Below are positions 6,800 through 15,029 of a stretch of 28,705 bases of DNA, in pieces; within the stretch, counting starts at the first letter, position 1; every line of letters starts with the position of its first letter. The stretch lies in NCBI GenBank assembly GCA_964501335.1, contig CAZCTC010000091.1, positions 1-28,705 on the forward strand, written 5' to 3'. The stretch is from CAZCTC01 sp964501335 (GTDB lineage: Bacteria; Chloroflexota; Anaerolineae; B4-G1; SLSP01). The notes under the pieces were generated by a model that saw only the letters and a program-made list of their open reading frames with translations, was not told where the DNA came from and made no database searches. Position numbers and translations under genes: made by a program.

Positions 6800-7975
6800 T
6801 TACTCCTTTATCCATTTAGAAACTTCGCCGGCAAGTTGGACCAGCTCATGTTCGCTGATATTATGCTGCTGCAAACGGCGCAACAGACGCCGCAGGCCCT
6901 CGGCATCCCGCTGGGGGTTGAATTCCACCCAACGGGCCACATACTCATCATCCGGAAGGCCGGGGTCCAGGCGATAACGCCGTCCCAAGGCCCGTTTCAG
7001 ACAGAAACGATAATAACGCGCCTCCGCATCCCGATGGCCGGCCCGACGGGTCAGATTGGACATAGCCGTGATATATTCCAACGGAGCCCGGCGCGACATC
7101 TGTCGCAGCGGCTTCAAGGGCCGGCCGAAATTCCAACCCCGCAACCAGAAAGTCAACATCAAAACCACGAAGACAAAGACCAATGCCCGCCCGGTCGGCA
7201 TCTGGAAAAGCCAGGCATTCAGGCCCGGAGCGGCCCCATCCAGCAAACGTTCGCCGTGATGCCATTCATCAAACCAGATTTCGCCACTTCCCCGAGACAG
7301 AGCCACCATATTTAATCCGAACTGAGCATTGGCCGTCGTTCTCAATCCGGCATTGGTCAACGGGTAAGCAAGCGTACTCAACACCACCCGCCCTTTCCCC
7401 CGATCAAAAGAAATCAGCGTGGGACGATTAGAAACACTCCAATGGACCACCCCATCATCCGGGTGGGCACTGAAATAGGCCACCGGCTGTAGATCGACCT
7501 CTTCTGTAAAAGGCGGGGTAATCCATGGTAAAACTGGATTTTTATAGGTCGAGGGAGAATTGGGCGCGTTTTCCGCAAACTCAAAGAAACTTATCCGGCA
7601 GTCAAAATGGTTGAAGACCCAACCGGTATAGATACTATCTCCAACCACCATCAGCGTGCCGCCCTTTTCCACCCAGGCATCCAACACCTTCCACTCATCT
7701 TCTTCCACCGAATAGACCGGTTCAAACATCAACACAGTTTTGGTTTTGGCCGAAAGCGTAAAAACATTCAGCGACTGCACACTGACCGGATAGTTGGATT
7801 CCTTCAGCCAGAGATAAAAAGCACGCCCCCCATCCGATGCGGTAGAAAGTGTGGATAAGGTCGGCAGTCGATCCTGGGAAGATTGAGCCCCAAAAACTGC
7901 CGACAAAGCCACGACGACCAACAACACCAGCCCGATGAGCCCGACCATGATCAATTCACGTCGTTGTAAATTCAT
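6800..7975 (-). CDS. DUF4350 domain membrane protein
   Basis: 391 residues. One N-terminal membrane helix (about 8-30) is followed by an extracytoplasmic domain (about 35-255). It carries the DUF4350 pattern: GGRAFYLWLKESNYPV, then VLDAWVEKGGTLMVVGDS, a GATase1/ThuA-like fold without visible catalytic residues. A second helix (about 265-285, RALVFVFVVLMLTFW) leads to a cytoplasmic helical tail with RRAPLEYITAMSNLTRRAG and YRFCLKRALGRRYRL, the part that could meet MoxR. The start ATG overlaps the DUF4129 stop in an ATGA, indicating translational coupling, with AGGTG upstream. In MoxR clusters of actinobacteria and Chloroflexota this protein sits with DUF4129 and DUF58; the shared function is not established. 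Confidence 0.88.
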   Translation of the reverse strand: MNLQRRELIMVGLIGLVLLVVVALSAVFGAQSSQDRLPTLSTLSTASDGGRAFYLWLKESNYPVSVQSLNVFTLSAKTKTVLMFEPVYSVEEDEWKVLDAWVEKGGTLMVVGDSIYTGWVFNHFDCRISFFEFAENAPNSPSTYKNPVLPWITPPFTEEVDLQPVAYFSAHPDDGVVHWSVSNRPTLISFDRGKGRVVLSTLAYPLTNAGLRTTANAQFGLNMVALSRGSGEIWFDEWHHGERLLDGAAPGLNAWLFQMPTGRALVFVFVVLMLTFWLRGWNFGRPLKPLRQMSRRAPLEYITAMSNLTRRAGHRDAEARYYRFCLKRALGRRYRLDPGLPDDEYVARWVEFNPQRDAEGLRRLLRRLQQHNISEHELVQLAGEVSKWIKE

Positions 7976-8991
7976 GATTTCACCTGTGGCTGATGTTCCA
8001 GCAACTCAATCTGCTTCACATAATGTTGATAGGCCTCCGCATCCAACTCGTGATAGCCATACCAGACCCGATCAAACACCTCGACCACCTCGCTCAAAAT
8101 CCGCTTCAATTCCGGCCGATCCGAAAGAGAGCGCAGATATTCCCGATTGGTGAGCGCACGATCATAACGCAACTGGCCCTGTTCTTCCAACAACAACAAA
8201 GCGGAAAGATAGAGATAACGCACCGCCGTCCGGTAATCCCCGGATTCGGAATGGAACCGCGCCTGTTCCATCGCCACAACGGCCGTCAAAGTCTCCATTT
8301 CATCGGCCACATCGCGCAACTGCGTTTCCCCGGCCCATTCCAGCCGTTGCCGCGACCAGAAATAGAAAACCACCACCACCATGATGAGAAAAGAAATCCC
8401 GCCACAGACTTCGCCGGGGATACTAACCCCCACACCGTCCAGAGATTGCAAAACCTGCTCCAGCCAGCGCAAAAACCGCAATTGCAATTCTTCAAGGAAA
8501 GATAATTGCCGGGGAGGCTGCTCCTCGAATTCCGGACGGGCCAGAATTTGCTTTAAAGTTACGGGATCGGGCCGGGCACGAGAACCGGAACCGGATCCCG
8601 AACCCGAGCCACCGCCAGTTTGCGGGCGCAGCTTCAGCATCGCTTGCAGTTCTCGATCCAACCGTTCGATGGGAGGCGGGGAAGTCCGCATCTCGCTGAT
8701 CAAATAGGAGAGATCAACCCCGACGAGGGTGCCATCAGAAAGTTGCACCGTTTGGATCGGCTCCAGACGGTTCGCCAGCTCCTCCAGGGAAGACTGAGCC
8801 GCTTCAGCAGGGGCCCCCCGCAGACCGGCGACGTGACTCTGGGCCTCGGAGATCGCCGTCCAATACTCATCCAACGAGATTGGGGGATTCTCTCCCTGAG
8901 CCGCCACCGGCCCGACGAGAAGTCCCCATCCCAGCATCAGCAGGAACAGCCATCCCCAATAGCGTTTCACAACCACCGCCTGTTTCTGCAA
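7972..8991 (-). CDS. DUF4129 domain membrane protein
   Basis: 339 residues from a TTG codon at 8991. A GTG at 8970 would give a cleaner signal peptide (MKRYWGWLFLLMLGWG...) with GGCGGTGG upstream, so the start is uncertain by 7 codons. The signal peptide ends near VAAQG. A helical extracytoplasmic region follows, then a Gly-Ser run (about 125-137) and one membrane helix (about 200-217, FLIMVVVVFYFW). The C-terminal cytoplasmic DUF4129 domain has SGDYRTAVRYLYLSALLLLE, the ALTNREYL phrase and FDRVWYGYHELDAEAYQHY. It is preceded by the multi-helix paralogue with a 13-base gap and followed by DUF4350 with a 4-base overlap. Its position matches the usual order of these membrane-associated MoxR clusters. 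Confidence 0.87.
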   Translation of the reverse strand: MQKQAVVVKRYWGWLFLLMLGWGLLVGPVAAQGENPPISLDEYWTAISEAQSHVAGLRGAPAEAAQSSLEELANRLEPIQTVQLSDGTLVGVDLSYLISEMRTSPPPIERLDRELQAMLKLRPQTGGGSGSGSGSGSRARPDPVTLKQILARPEFEEQPPRQLSFLEELQLRFLRWLEQVLQSLDGVGVSIPGEVCGGISFLIMVVVVFYFWSRQRLEWAGETQLRDVADEMETLTAVVAMEQARFHSESGDYRTAVRYLYLSALLLLEEQGQLRYDRALTNREYLRSLSDRPELKRILSEVVEVFDRVWYGYHELDAEAYQHYVKQIELLEHQPQVKS

Positions 8992-9004
8992 CTTAATCCA
9001 CGCA

Positions 9005-10096
9005 TTAAAAGCTGCTCATCGCACTGGAAAAAGCAACCGCAAAAATCGCAACGTAAAGCAAGATAATCAAAACCACGCCGCCCACCGAAATCGCCACAAA
9101 AGCTCCGATCTCATCTCCGGTAATCCAACCCGCTTTCCCCTGAAAATTGACCGGCCGCATCGTTTGCGCCATAGTCTCAAGACTCTCGGGGACTTGCTGC
9201 GCCATCACGGCCAGATCAAAACCCTCAAGTCGAACCCGCAGATCGAAATAGAGGGAAGTGAAAGCCGTCCACATCAAAGGATAATAAAGAATCGCGGATA
9301 TAGTACTGACCAGGCTCTGCAAAACAGTCTGCCAGATAAACAAATCTGGATGCTGATAGATAACGCCTCCCGCCAGGTATTGAAAGGCAAAACTGATCAA
9401 CACCACCGGTACCGTAACAAAAATTTGAGCCAGGAGATTCAACAACAAAGCATAGCCAAAGGTAGACCAGAAACGTTGCCGCCCCAATCCCCAGGCCCGC
9501 AGCATTGCTTCCAGGCCGTTACAATGTTCCAAAATCACAATCGGTGTCGTCAAGGGCCAGACCACCATCCCAAAAACCAACAGAGCCCCCAGCCCGGTAA
9601 ACCAACCAATACAGGGAATGGCCCCCCAAAGAATCAAGCCGCCATAAAAGACCACGCCGACCAGCATCGTTATAATAAGCGGAAGCGCATGCCGCGCAAC
9701 ACCCTGATAAGCCTCTTTCCAGGAAATCGGCCGGCCGAGATGGTCCCCGGCGACTACCGGAACGAGGGCCGCGGCGGCTAACTGATAAAGGATCGCCGCC
9801 ACAAAAGAAAGCAGGAACGAGCCCCCCAAACCGATAAAATAGGAGGGGGTAAAAATCCCACCTCTCACAGAACCGGAAGATGAAAGCGACTGGAGCATAT
9901 CTTTAGAGACCAGCCAGGAAAAGAAAAAATTCAACAGCTGCGTCGGAATCATCACCAGGGCCACAATTCCCACAAACCGCACGAAATTGCGGCGGTAAAT
10001 GCGCAGGCTCTGATCGAGCAACTGCCCGATCCCTAAAGGCCGCAACTGGACCGGCGCTCCAGCCGCCGGCGTCTCAAGCACAACAGTTTCTGACAT
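9005..10096 (-). CDS. Multi-helix membrane protein (GDPD membrane-domain-like), paralogue 1
   Basis: About 363 residues with at least six hydrophobic segments. An N-terminal cytoplasmic motif RPLGIGQLLDQSLRIYRRNF (about 20-39) is followed by membrane helices, a central PCIGWFTG segment, and a final motif SLYFDLRVRLEGFDLAVMAQ before a last membrane helix. The family resembles proteins annotated as 'glycerophosphoryl diester phosphodiesterase membrane domain'; no catalytic GDPD domain is present. Of the two adjacent ATGs the second (10096) is better placed behind GAGGTG. It shares a co-directional unit with its close paralogue upstream (13-base gap) and DUF4129 downstream. These proteins often precede DUF4129 in MoxR clusters, and a role as a membrane platform is inferred only. 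Confidence 0.85.
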   Translation of the reverse strand: MSETVVLETPAAGAPVQLRPLGIGQLLDQSLRIYRRNFVRFVGIVALVMIPTQLLNFFFSWLVSKDMLQSLSSSGSVRGGIFTPSYFIGLGGSFLLSFVAAILYQLAAAALVPVVAGDHLGRPISWKEAYQGVARHALPLIITMLVGVVFYGGLILWGAIPCIGWFTGLGALLVFGMVVWPLTTPIVILEHCNGLEAMLRAWGLGRQRFWSTFGYALLLNLLAQIFVTVPVVLISFAFQYLAGGVIYQHPDLFIWQTVLQSLVSTISAILYYPLMWTAFTSLYFDLRVRLEGFDLAVMAQQVPESLETMAQTMRPVNFQGKAGWITGDEIGAFVAISVGGVVLIILLYVAIFAVAFSSAMSSF

Positions 10097-10109
10097 CATT
10101 TCACCTCAA

Positions 10110-11186
10110 TTAAGATGCAATCAGGCCGACAAAACCGGTCAGGGCCATACTGATAACCACGATTATCCCATAAAGAACCCCATAGCCGAAGGTAACCGCC
10201 ACAAAACCGCCCCATTCATCCTGCGTAAACCACTCAGAGCTGAGACGGGCCGTCGGGATCGCGTTGACGACATCATCTCCCGTCTCTGTCGTCCCCAAGA
10301 CATGATGGCTCAAAACGGCCAGATCAAATCCTTCAAACCGCACCCGCAGATCGAAATAGAGCAAGGTAACGGCGGTTAACTGCAAAGGCTGAAACAACAA
10401 ACCTCCAATCATCCCCACCACAGCCTCGGTTATCACCGTCAAAATTTGCACGGTACTGCCATCCAATACATTTCCCCCCACGGTAGTCTGCAAAAGCCCT
10501 AATAAAACTCCGATAAGGCCGGCCGGGACCACGATCAAAACCACCGAAAAGAGCGCCAACAAAAACATAAAGCCCAGAATCCACCAAAACCGCCGACGTA
10601 CCAGATCCCAGGCACGATGAATGCCGTCGAAGGCCCAAATTCCTTCCAAAACCACCACGGGCGTAATCAAAGGAATAACCACATAGCTGAAAATCGTAAG
10701 CATCCCCGGCCCCGTGAACCATCCCACGCAGGGAATGATAGTCCAGAGTGTCATCCCCAGGGCCACAAAACCGGTCAGGATCAAAGTTCCCAACAACGGA
10801 CCCCAGGAACGGCCCACACTGCGGTAAGCTTCTATAACCCCCATCGATTTTCCAAAGTAATCGCTGGACACCGCCCGCACCACCGCCGCCGCGGCCAGTT
10901 GAAGCAGAATGGCCCCCACAAGCGAAACGAGCGACTGCCCTATAGAAGAGACCGCCGCTGCCGCCGAATAGCCGCCCGACAAGGTACGGGAACTGCCCGC
11001 CCCGGCGAAATTGACCGTCAACAGGCCCAAAATCAGGGTTAACGTATACTGGGGAATCAGAATCAGCGCCACCATACCCATGAATTTCAAGAAATTCCGG
11101 CGATAGATGCGCAGGCTCTGATCAAGCAACTCCCCCATCCCTTGAGGACGCACTTGAGGACCGACTGGAGAAACGGGTATTTCCAT
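10110..11186 (-). CDS. Multi-helix membrane protein (GDPD membrane-domain-like), paralogue 2
   Basis: 358 residues, clearly homologous over its length to the product of 9005-10096. The opening motif is RPQGMGELLDQSLRIYRRNF, the centre has IIPCVGWFTGPG, and the late motif is LLYFDLRVRFEGFDLAVLSH. Hydrophobic segments are spread over about residues 30-285 with a last one near 335-355. The region SEWFTQDEWGGFVAV before the last helix matches WITGDEIGAFVAI of paralogue 1. The start ATG has AAAGGA about 10 bases upstream. The tandem arrangement suggests a local duplication. No catalytic motif is seen. Confidence 0.85.
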   Translation of the reverse strand: MEIPVSPVGPQVRPQGMGELLDQSLRIYRRNFLKFMGMVALILIPQYTLTLILGLLTVNFAGAGSSRTLSGGYSAAAAVSSIGQSLVSLVGAILLQLAAAAVVRAVSSDYFGKSMGVIEAYRSVGRSWGPLLGTLILTGFVALGMTLWTIIPCVGWFTGPGMLTIFSYVVIPLITPVVVLEGIWAFDGIHRAWDLVRRRFWWILGFMFLLALFSVVLIVVPAGLIGVLLGLLQTTVGGNVLDGSTVQILTVITEAVVGMIGGLLFQPLQLTAVTLLYFDLRVRFEGFDLAVLSHHVLGTTETGDDVVNAIPTARLSSEWFTQDEWGGFVAVTFGYGVLYGIIVVISMALTGFVGLIAS

Positions 11187-11378
11187 TTCGATTTTTCCTT
11201 TCTACCTGAAATGACTGCTGTCTTACCGTAGCATTGAATAAAACCAGGGAATCGCCCGCCGGCCACCACCAGCGAGATCAAAACAAAAGAAACTGTTACA
11301 GCTGCGTCAATAAAATCCGCCGTGGAACCCTGAGCGCATCTGCCCTTCCTTATTAATTGTATCGAAACCAAACCATAG
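11187..11378 (-). other. Possible C-terminal remnant of a third GDPD-like membrane paralogue
   Basis: Between the stop of the truncated gene (11379) and paralogue 2, one minus-strand frame different from the gene's own encodes RFDYGLV, then STADFIDAAVTVSFVLISLV. The order 'FD-LV' then an acidic residue then a long hydrophobic helix recalls the C-terminal 'EGFDLAV ... DEwGaFVA-helix' part of the full paralogues. Low similarity, so this is a suggestion of decayed coding sequence rather than a gene. Confidence 0.3.
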
Positions 11379-11747
11379 TCAAACCGAAGAAGCCGGCGCC
11401 TTATGCAGGCATTGATAATAGACCCAAATTTCTTTAAAATCAATATCCACACCATGGTAATCTTGATCTACCAGCTGAATCAGCCGGCCAGGCAAGAGAA
11501 CCCGCACCAACAAAAAATTGAGCGGAATGCCTAAAATTACCCACCCCGTAAAATCACCCTCTGACGGCATATCCACCGGGCTGGGAAAATGCAGCCCGAT
11601 CGACAATAAACGAATCAAAATCACGGGCAAAGAGATCACCAAAGAGATCCTCAGATATGGCCCCCAATTTCGGGAGAAACGACTCCAGGCTCCTTCGATC
11701 ACCTCTTGCGGCGTCAACAGTTCAAGGTCTTCCATTGATGTGCTCAT
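11379..11747 (-). pseudogene. Truncated paralogue of the GDPD-like membrane family
   Basis: The 122-residue product begins LLTPQEVIEGAWSRFSRNW, PYLRISLVISLPVILIRLLS, which aligns in position with 'ELLDQSLRIYRRNFLKFMGMVALILIP' of the neighbours. A second hydrophobic segment follows (WVILGIPLNFLLVRVLL) and LIQLVDQDYHGVDIDFKEIW, equivalent to the paralogues' 'VSSDYFGKSMGVIEAYRSV'. It then stops at APASSV, about one third of the way through the family length, and the PCxGWFTG and YFDLRVRxEGFDLA motifs are absent. A frame-shifted C-terminal-like remnant may follow (11187-11378), which fits an internal deletion. ATG 11747 directly abuts AAAGG; ATG 11735 is an alternative start. It could still be expressed as a short two-helix protein. 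Confidence 0.55.
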
Positions 11748-11768
11748 CCTTTAATTAGCCATCCTATG

Positions 11769-11801
11769 AAAAAATTGCCGACCTCTTTCCGAAATCGGCA
11801 A
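11769..11801 (-). terminator. Rho-independent terminator after the 11951-12988 gene
   Basis: On the minus strand TTGCCGA, a 13-base loop and TCGGCAA are followed directly by six T. It lies about 150 bases past the stop of paralogue 3, upstream of the truncated paralogue. It therefore separates the 12988 transcription unit from the long MoxR-DUF58 operon. Confidence 0.7.
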
Positions 11802-11950
11802 ATCTCAGGTTTCAATATTTAATGAATCAAATTACGGTCAATAATACCACGGAATGCAAAAAAGTAAAACTTACAATCCGCTTAATAACAGGATCAAAAC
11901 CGTCGCCCCCGCGCTATACCGGCCAAAAGAAAAAAATCCCGCCCGGACAG

Positions 11951-12988
11951 CTAGGAAATAGATCTTACCAACACAACTATAATTATCAAGAACACACCCA
12001 AAGCCGCTATGCCGATAACACTGCCCCCAGTCAATATCCCCAGCGATTGCCAGCCCTTGTTATCGAAGAAAGGATCTCCCGGAACTGCAATCCTGATCTG
12101 AGAAGGAGAAAGATCGGGATTGAACTCCCGCTCCGCCCGCCAGGCCAGATCAAACCCTTCTGTCCTCACGCGCAAATTGAAATACAAAACAACAGCCGCA
12201 CAAACCATCAACGGAACTGAAATCATGCTAAGGCCGTGAGTCGAAATAAAAAACCACAAACTCTCCATAAACGGAACATTATCTAATTTTCCGACCATAA
12301 AAAAGTCCCACCATCGCCAAATGACCAGGGCTAAAGCCGGCAAAAAAACGCTGTTAGTAATCAAAGAAGCCGAAAACATGGTTCCTAAAGAAAGCCAGAA
12401 CTTTCGAGAAGAAAGGGCCCAGGCCCGTCTCACCGCTTTCCATCCCCCAAAAGGCTCCAACATCACCACGCAAGGGATCAGGTCCTTCACCACAGCGGAA
12501 AAGAAGATTACAAAGCCCAGCGTAAAAATACTCAAACAGGAAAACATCTGAGATATAGTGCCAAGCGCCAGATTGATCACCTCGGCCAGCAAATAGGCCC
12601 CCAATAAGGACCAGAAAAACGGCAGTCGCCGAAAAGCCGCCGGAAAATTCACCGACTCTCCCAGATAACTCTCCACAATCACCCGGGTCAAAACACCCAC
12701 CATAACTATACTTATCACCTCATTGCATAAGCCTATAATCACTGTACCCAAAAACGAAACTTCCCACCCGGTCTTCAGCACAGTGACCACAACATTGGAA
12801 TAATCCACCATATAGTTTTTCTGAAAAAGCCAGGAAAAAATCAGCGTTATCAAAATAACAGGGATTCTCCCCACCGCCATGATGCCTACCAGGCGCAAAA
12901 AATTTTTTCGATAAAGCAAAAATGCCCTATCCAGCATTTCCGCCACATTTAAAACCTGCAAAAAAGAAAACTCGCGCGTCGTTTCCAC
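11951..12988 (-). CDS. Multi-helix membrane protein (GDPD membrane-domain-like), paralogue 3
   Basis: 345 residues of the same family as 9005-11186 but more diverged and encoded in visibly more AT-rich DNA. The N-terminal motif is EMLDRAFLLYRKNFLRLVG. Hydrophobic segments occur at about 35-55, 75-110, 125-175, 205-225 and 250-275. The late motif is VLYFNLRVRTEGFDLAWRAE, then a final membrane helix near residues 320-343. The start is GTG at 12988, supported by GGGGT about 9 bases upstream. A candidate -10 box is at 13048-13053 and a terminator at 11769-11801, so it seems monocistronic. Function not established; it may work with the neighbouring MoxR cluster like its paralogues. Confidence 0.82.
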   Translation of the reverse strand: METTREFSFLQVLNVAEMLDRAFLLYRKNFLRLVGIMAVGRIPVILITLIFSWLFQKNYMVDYSNVVVTVLKTGWEVSFLGTVIIGLCNEVISIVMVGVLTRVIVESYLGESVNFPAAFRRLPFFWSLLGAYLLAEVINLALGTISQMFSCLSIFTLGFVIFFSAVVKDLIPCVVMLEPFGGWKAVRRAWALSSRKFWLSLGTMFSASLITNSVFLPALALVIWRWWDFFMVGKLDNVPFMESLWFFISTHGLSMISVPLMVCAAVVLYFNLRVRTEGFDLAWRAEREFNPDLSPSQIRIAVPGDPFFDNKGWQSLGILTGGSVIGIAALGVFLIIIVVLVRSIS

Positions 12989-13047
12989 GATGATTTACCC
13001 CTTTAGTCCAAATACATTCCCACCAATTTCGCAAAAAACCAACAACT

Positions 13048-13053
13048 ATCATA
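13048..13053 (-). promoter_or_regulatory. Candidate -10 box for the 11951-12988 gene
   Basis: TATGAT on the minus strand is preceded by GG, about 60 bases before the GTG start, in an AT-rich stretch directly after the SIMPL terminator. An upstream TTTATA at 15-base spacing is a poor -35 match. Confidence 0.4.
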
Positions 13054-13074
13054 CCATAAAAGCCAAAATATAAA

Positions 13075-13113
13075 GACGCTGCGGGCGCTCTATCGCAGAG
13101 CGCCCGCAGCGTC
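13075..13113 (-). terminator. Strong terminator after the SIMPL gene
   Basis: A perfect 17-bp stem, GACGCTGCGGGCGCTCT pairing with AGAGCGCCCGCAGCGTC around a 5-base loop, begins 21 bases past the SIMPL stop. On the minus strand it is followed by TTTATATTTT. Confidence 0.85.
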
Positions 13114-13133
13114 ATCCTGTATCTTTCTTAACG

Positions 13134-13928
13134 TTAAGGCTGCGTAGCCTTCGGCACAAAATCAAAGGTCACCGAAACTCCCGCCTGGATTTCAATCTGC
13201 CCCGGCGCCAGCGTGCTGTCTTCGGGCAAACTGCTGCCCGGCCCCGCACTCTGAATCACATTCTGCACCATCATATTGTTCCGACCGCCCCACCAGGAAT
13301 TGTACCCCGACCACCACGAAATCCCGTTCTCATTGATCGACCGGGGGGCCCCCAGCTCCTGCCCCAGTCCGCCGGCCATCGCCTCGGCCTTCTCCCGCGC
13401 CGCCTGGATAGCCAACGCCCGGGCCTGATCGCGGTACTTCCGCAAGTCCGTCGTCCGGAACTGAATCCCATGGACATAATTCACACCCACACCCAACACA
13501 TCCGCGTAGAACGCCTCAAACTTAGAAAGATCCCGCAGGGTAATCACAATACTCCGCGTAACAAAATAACCGATAAAACTCGATTGCCGATACGAGGATT
13601 CATACCGCGGCTCGATATTGATATAGTCGGTCTGCACCTGCTGCGTCGGAATCCCATACTTCCGGGTCACTTCCATCACTTTGCGGATAATCTGATCGTT
13701 CTGCTGTCGCGCCGTCGTCAAATTCTTATCCGAAGTCTCCACGCCCAATGTGAAAACCACCTCATCCGGCACCACCCGCACTTCCGCATTCCCTGTCACC
13801 GTAATAGACCCACCCGACTGCGCCTCCATCGCCTGCGGCTGCGCCAACGCCCCCGGCTGCTGCACCATCCCCGGCAACAACAACCCGGCCACCAACACCA
13901 GAGCTCCCATCATCATCTGCGGTTTCAT
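13134..13928 (-). CDS. Secreted SIMPL (DUF541) domain protein
   Basis: About 264 residues. A signal peptide (MKPQMMMGALVLVAGLLLPG... cleaved near ALAQP) is followed by a SIMPL/DUF541 domain over the rest. The domain opens with ITVTGNAEVRVVPDEVVFTL and has the family's GxxxxxVQTDYINIEPRY region. A long helix QARALAIQAAREKAEAMAGG follows, and the closing strand VSVTFDFV. An Asn/Trp-rich insertion (WWSGYNSWWGG) precedes the last strands. I prefer ATG 13928, 8 bases after AGGAGG, over the ATG 6 bases earlier, which is only 2 bases from it. It follows the lipoprotein gene by about 26 bases and ends at a strong terminator, so the two form an operon. SIMPL proteins are envelope proteins, some implicated in oxidative-stress tolerance; the molecular activity is not known. 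Confidence 0.9.
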   Translation of the reverse strand: MKPQMMMGALVLVAGLLLPGMVQQPGALAQPQAMEAQSGGSITVTGNAEVRVVPDEVVFTLGVETSDKNLTTARQQNDQIIRKVMEVTRKYGIPTQQVQTDYINIEPRYESSYRQSSFIGYFVTRSIVITLRDLSKFEAFYADVLGVGVNYVHGIQFRTTDLRKYRDQARALAIQAAREKAEAMAGGLGQELGAPRSINENGISWWSGYNSWWGGRNNMMVQNVIQSAGPGSSLPEDSTLAPGQIEIQAGVSVTFDFVPKATQP

Positions 13929-13954
13929 TTCCATTTCCTCCTGATTGAATTTCC

Positions 13955-14830
13955 CTACTTCAACAGACCGGCACGCGCCAGCGCCTGCATGATCCGCTCA
14001 TCGTCCCGGGGATCGCTCCCCTGAGAAGACTGTTCCCCCGGATAACCCCATCCCAACCGGATCACCGAAGAATTCGGGTCCAGCGGCACAGCAATCGTTA
14101 CCCCCCCATAAAAAGCCGAAGAGAGCATGCTCCAAAACTCCCCCGTATAAATCACCTCCGAGCCCACACAGACCGCAAAGGGCAACCCCGAAAGCGGCAC
14201 CTCCAACCGGGACAGGCGGGCATAAGCCGCCGGGGTCAGCGTCAACGTATGGCTTGCCCGCTCATAACTCTGCACCTCCTGAACCCGCAACAACGGAGTC
14301 GAAGCCAGAATCGGCCGGCCGCCGGCATCCTTCCCTTCAATTAGATAGATCGCAAAGTCGGCCTGCGGTCCCAAAAGCCGCTCCAGCGAAGCCGTAAGAT
14401 CCGGCCCCATCGTCGACTCTCCGCTCTTCAAAAGCCACCGCTCCAGCTCACCGCTCTCATCTACCCGCCAGACGGGCTGATTGGGGAGCGTATCTTCCCG
14501 CACAATCCCATGGTAAAGGCTGAAAACCCGATCGGTCTGCCAGACCAGACTCGTCGCCTGGACCCGATAACCGCGGTAACCCAGCCCCTCCGACCCGGCA
14601 ACCGGTTCCCCCTCCGGCAAAGCATCGATCCGGGCAATCAATTCCTGCCCCTGCTCCGGGGTAAGAGACCAGCTGGGATCCGGACGGCCGCTGAAGACCG
14701 CCAGCGTTACCGTCACATCGATCGGAAAAGCCGTGGGAGTTGCGCCCTCCCCCTCCGTCGGCATGACCGGCCCACAACCCACCAACAGCATCACAAGCCC
14801 CAACAAACCGGCTAACCCGCTCCTGCGCAT
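13955..14830 (-). CDS. Lipoprotein with a SecD-P1-like C-terminal region
   Basis: 291 residues. The lipoprotein signal peptide has lipobox LLVGC (Cys near residue 19). A spacer follows, then VTLAVFSGRPDPSWSLTPEQ, a 'SGRPxPSW' phrase I have seen in uncharacterised secreted proteins. Residues about 155-255 read LTLTPAAYARLSRL, then GLPFAVCVGSEVIYTGEFWS and YGGVTIAVPL. This order (LTPxA, small-residue strand with xVGxEVI, then a GG-I strand) resembles the P1 head subdomain of SecD. It is probably an independent use of that fold, as no RND transmembrane domain is present. The start ATG has GGAGG 7 bases upstream. It is first in an operon with the SIMPL gene. A TACAAT at 14871-14876 on the minus strand is a possible -10 box. 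Function unknown. Confidence 0.78.
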   Translation of the reverse strand: MRRSGLAGLLGLVMLLVGCGPVMPTEGEGATPTAFPIDVTVTLAVFSGRPDPSWSLTPEQGQELIARIDALPEGEPVAGSEGLGYRGYRVQATSLVWQTDRVFSLYHGIVREDTLPNQPVWRVDESGELERWLLKSGESTMGPDLTASLERLLGPQADFAIYLIEGKDAGGRPILASTPLLRVQEVQSYERASHTLTLTPAAYARLSRLEVPLSGLPFAVCVGSEVIYTGEFWSMLSSAFYGGVTIAVPLDPNSSVIRLGWGYPGEQSSQGSDPRDDERIMQALARAGLLK

Positions 14831-15029
14831 TTCACATCCTCCAGCGCTCTAATTTACCGTCAACAGTTTGATTGTACCGGGCAATTGTGACCGTTTGATG
14901 ACAGCCGCCAGACAGAGTCACGACAGCTAAGAGATAAAACCAAAATTCTAAAACGCATAGCGCGAACACAGACAAGGGATGATCCATAGACCTGGCATCA
15001 CGGCTCAAATGAAGCTTCAATAAAGGCAT
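14831..15029. other. Intergenic stretch without recognisable gene
   Basis: This is the upstream region of the lipoprotein operon. A 65-codon minus-strand frame here has no convincing ribosome site. Apart from a possible -10 box (TACAAT on the minus strand at 14871-14876) nothing was recognised. It is bounded by the terminator and repeat that fill 15030-15245. Confidence 0.5.

Noticed and set aside
14832..15029. 65-codon minus-strand frame upstream of the lipoprotein
   Set aside because: No ribosome site, no recognisable domain, ends at the start of the lipoprotein operon promoter region.
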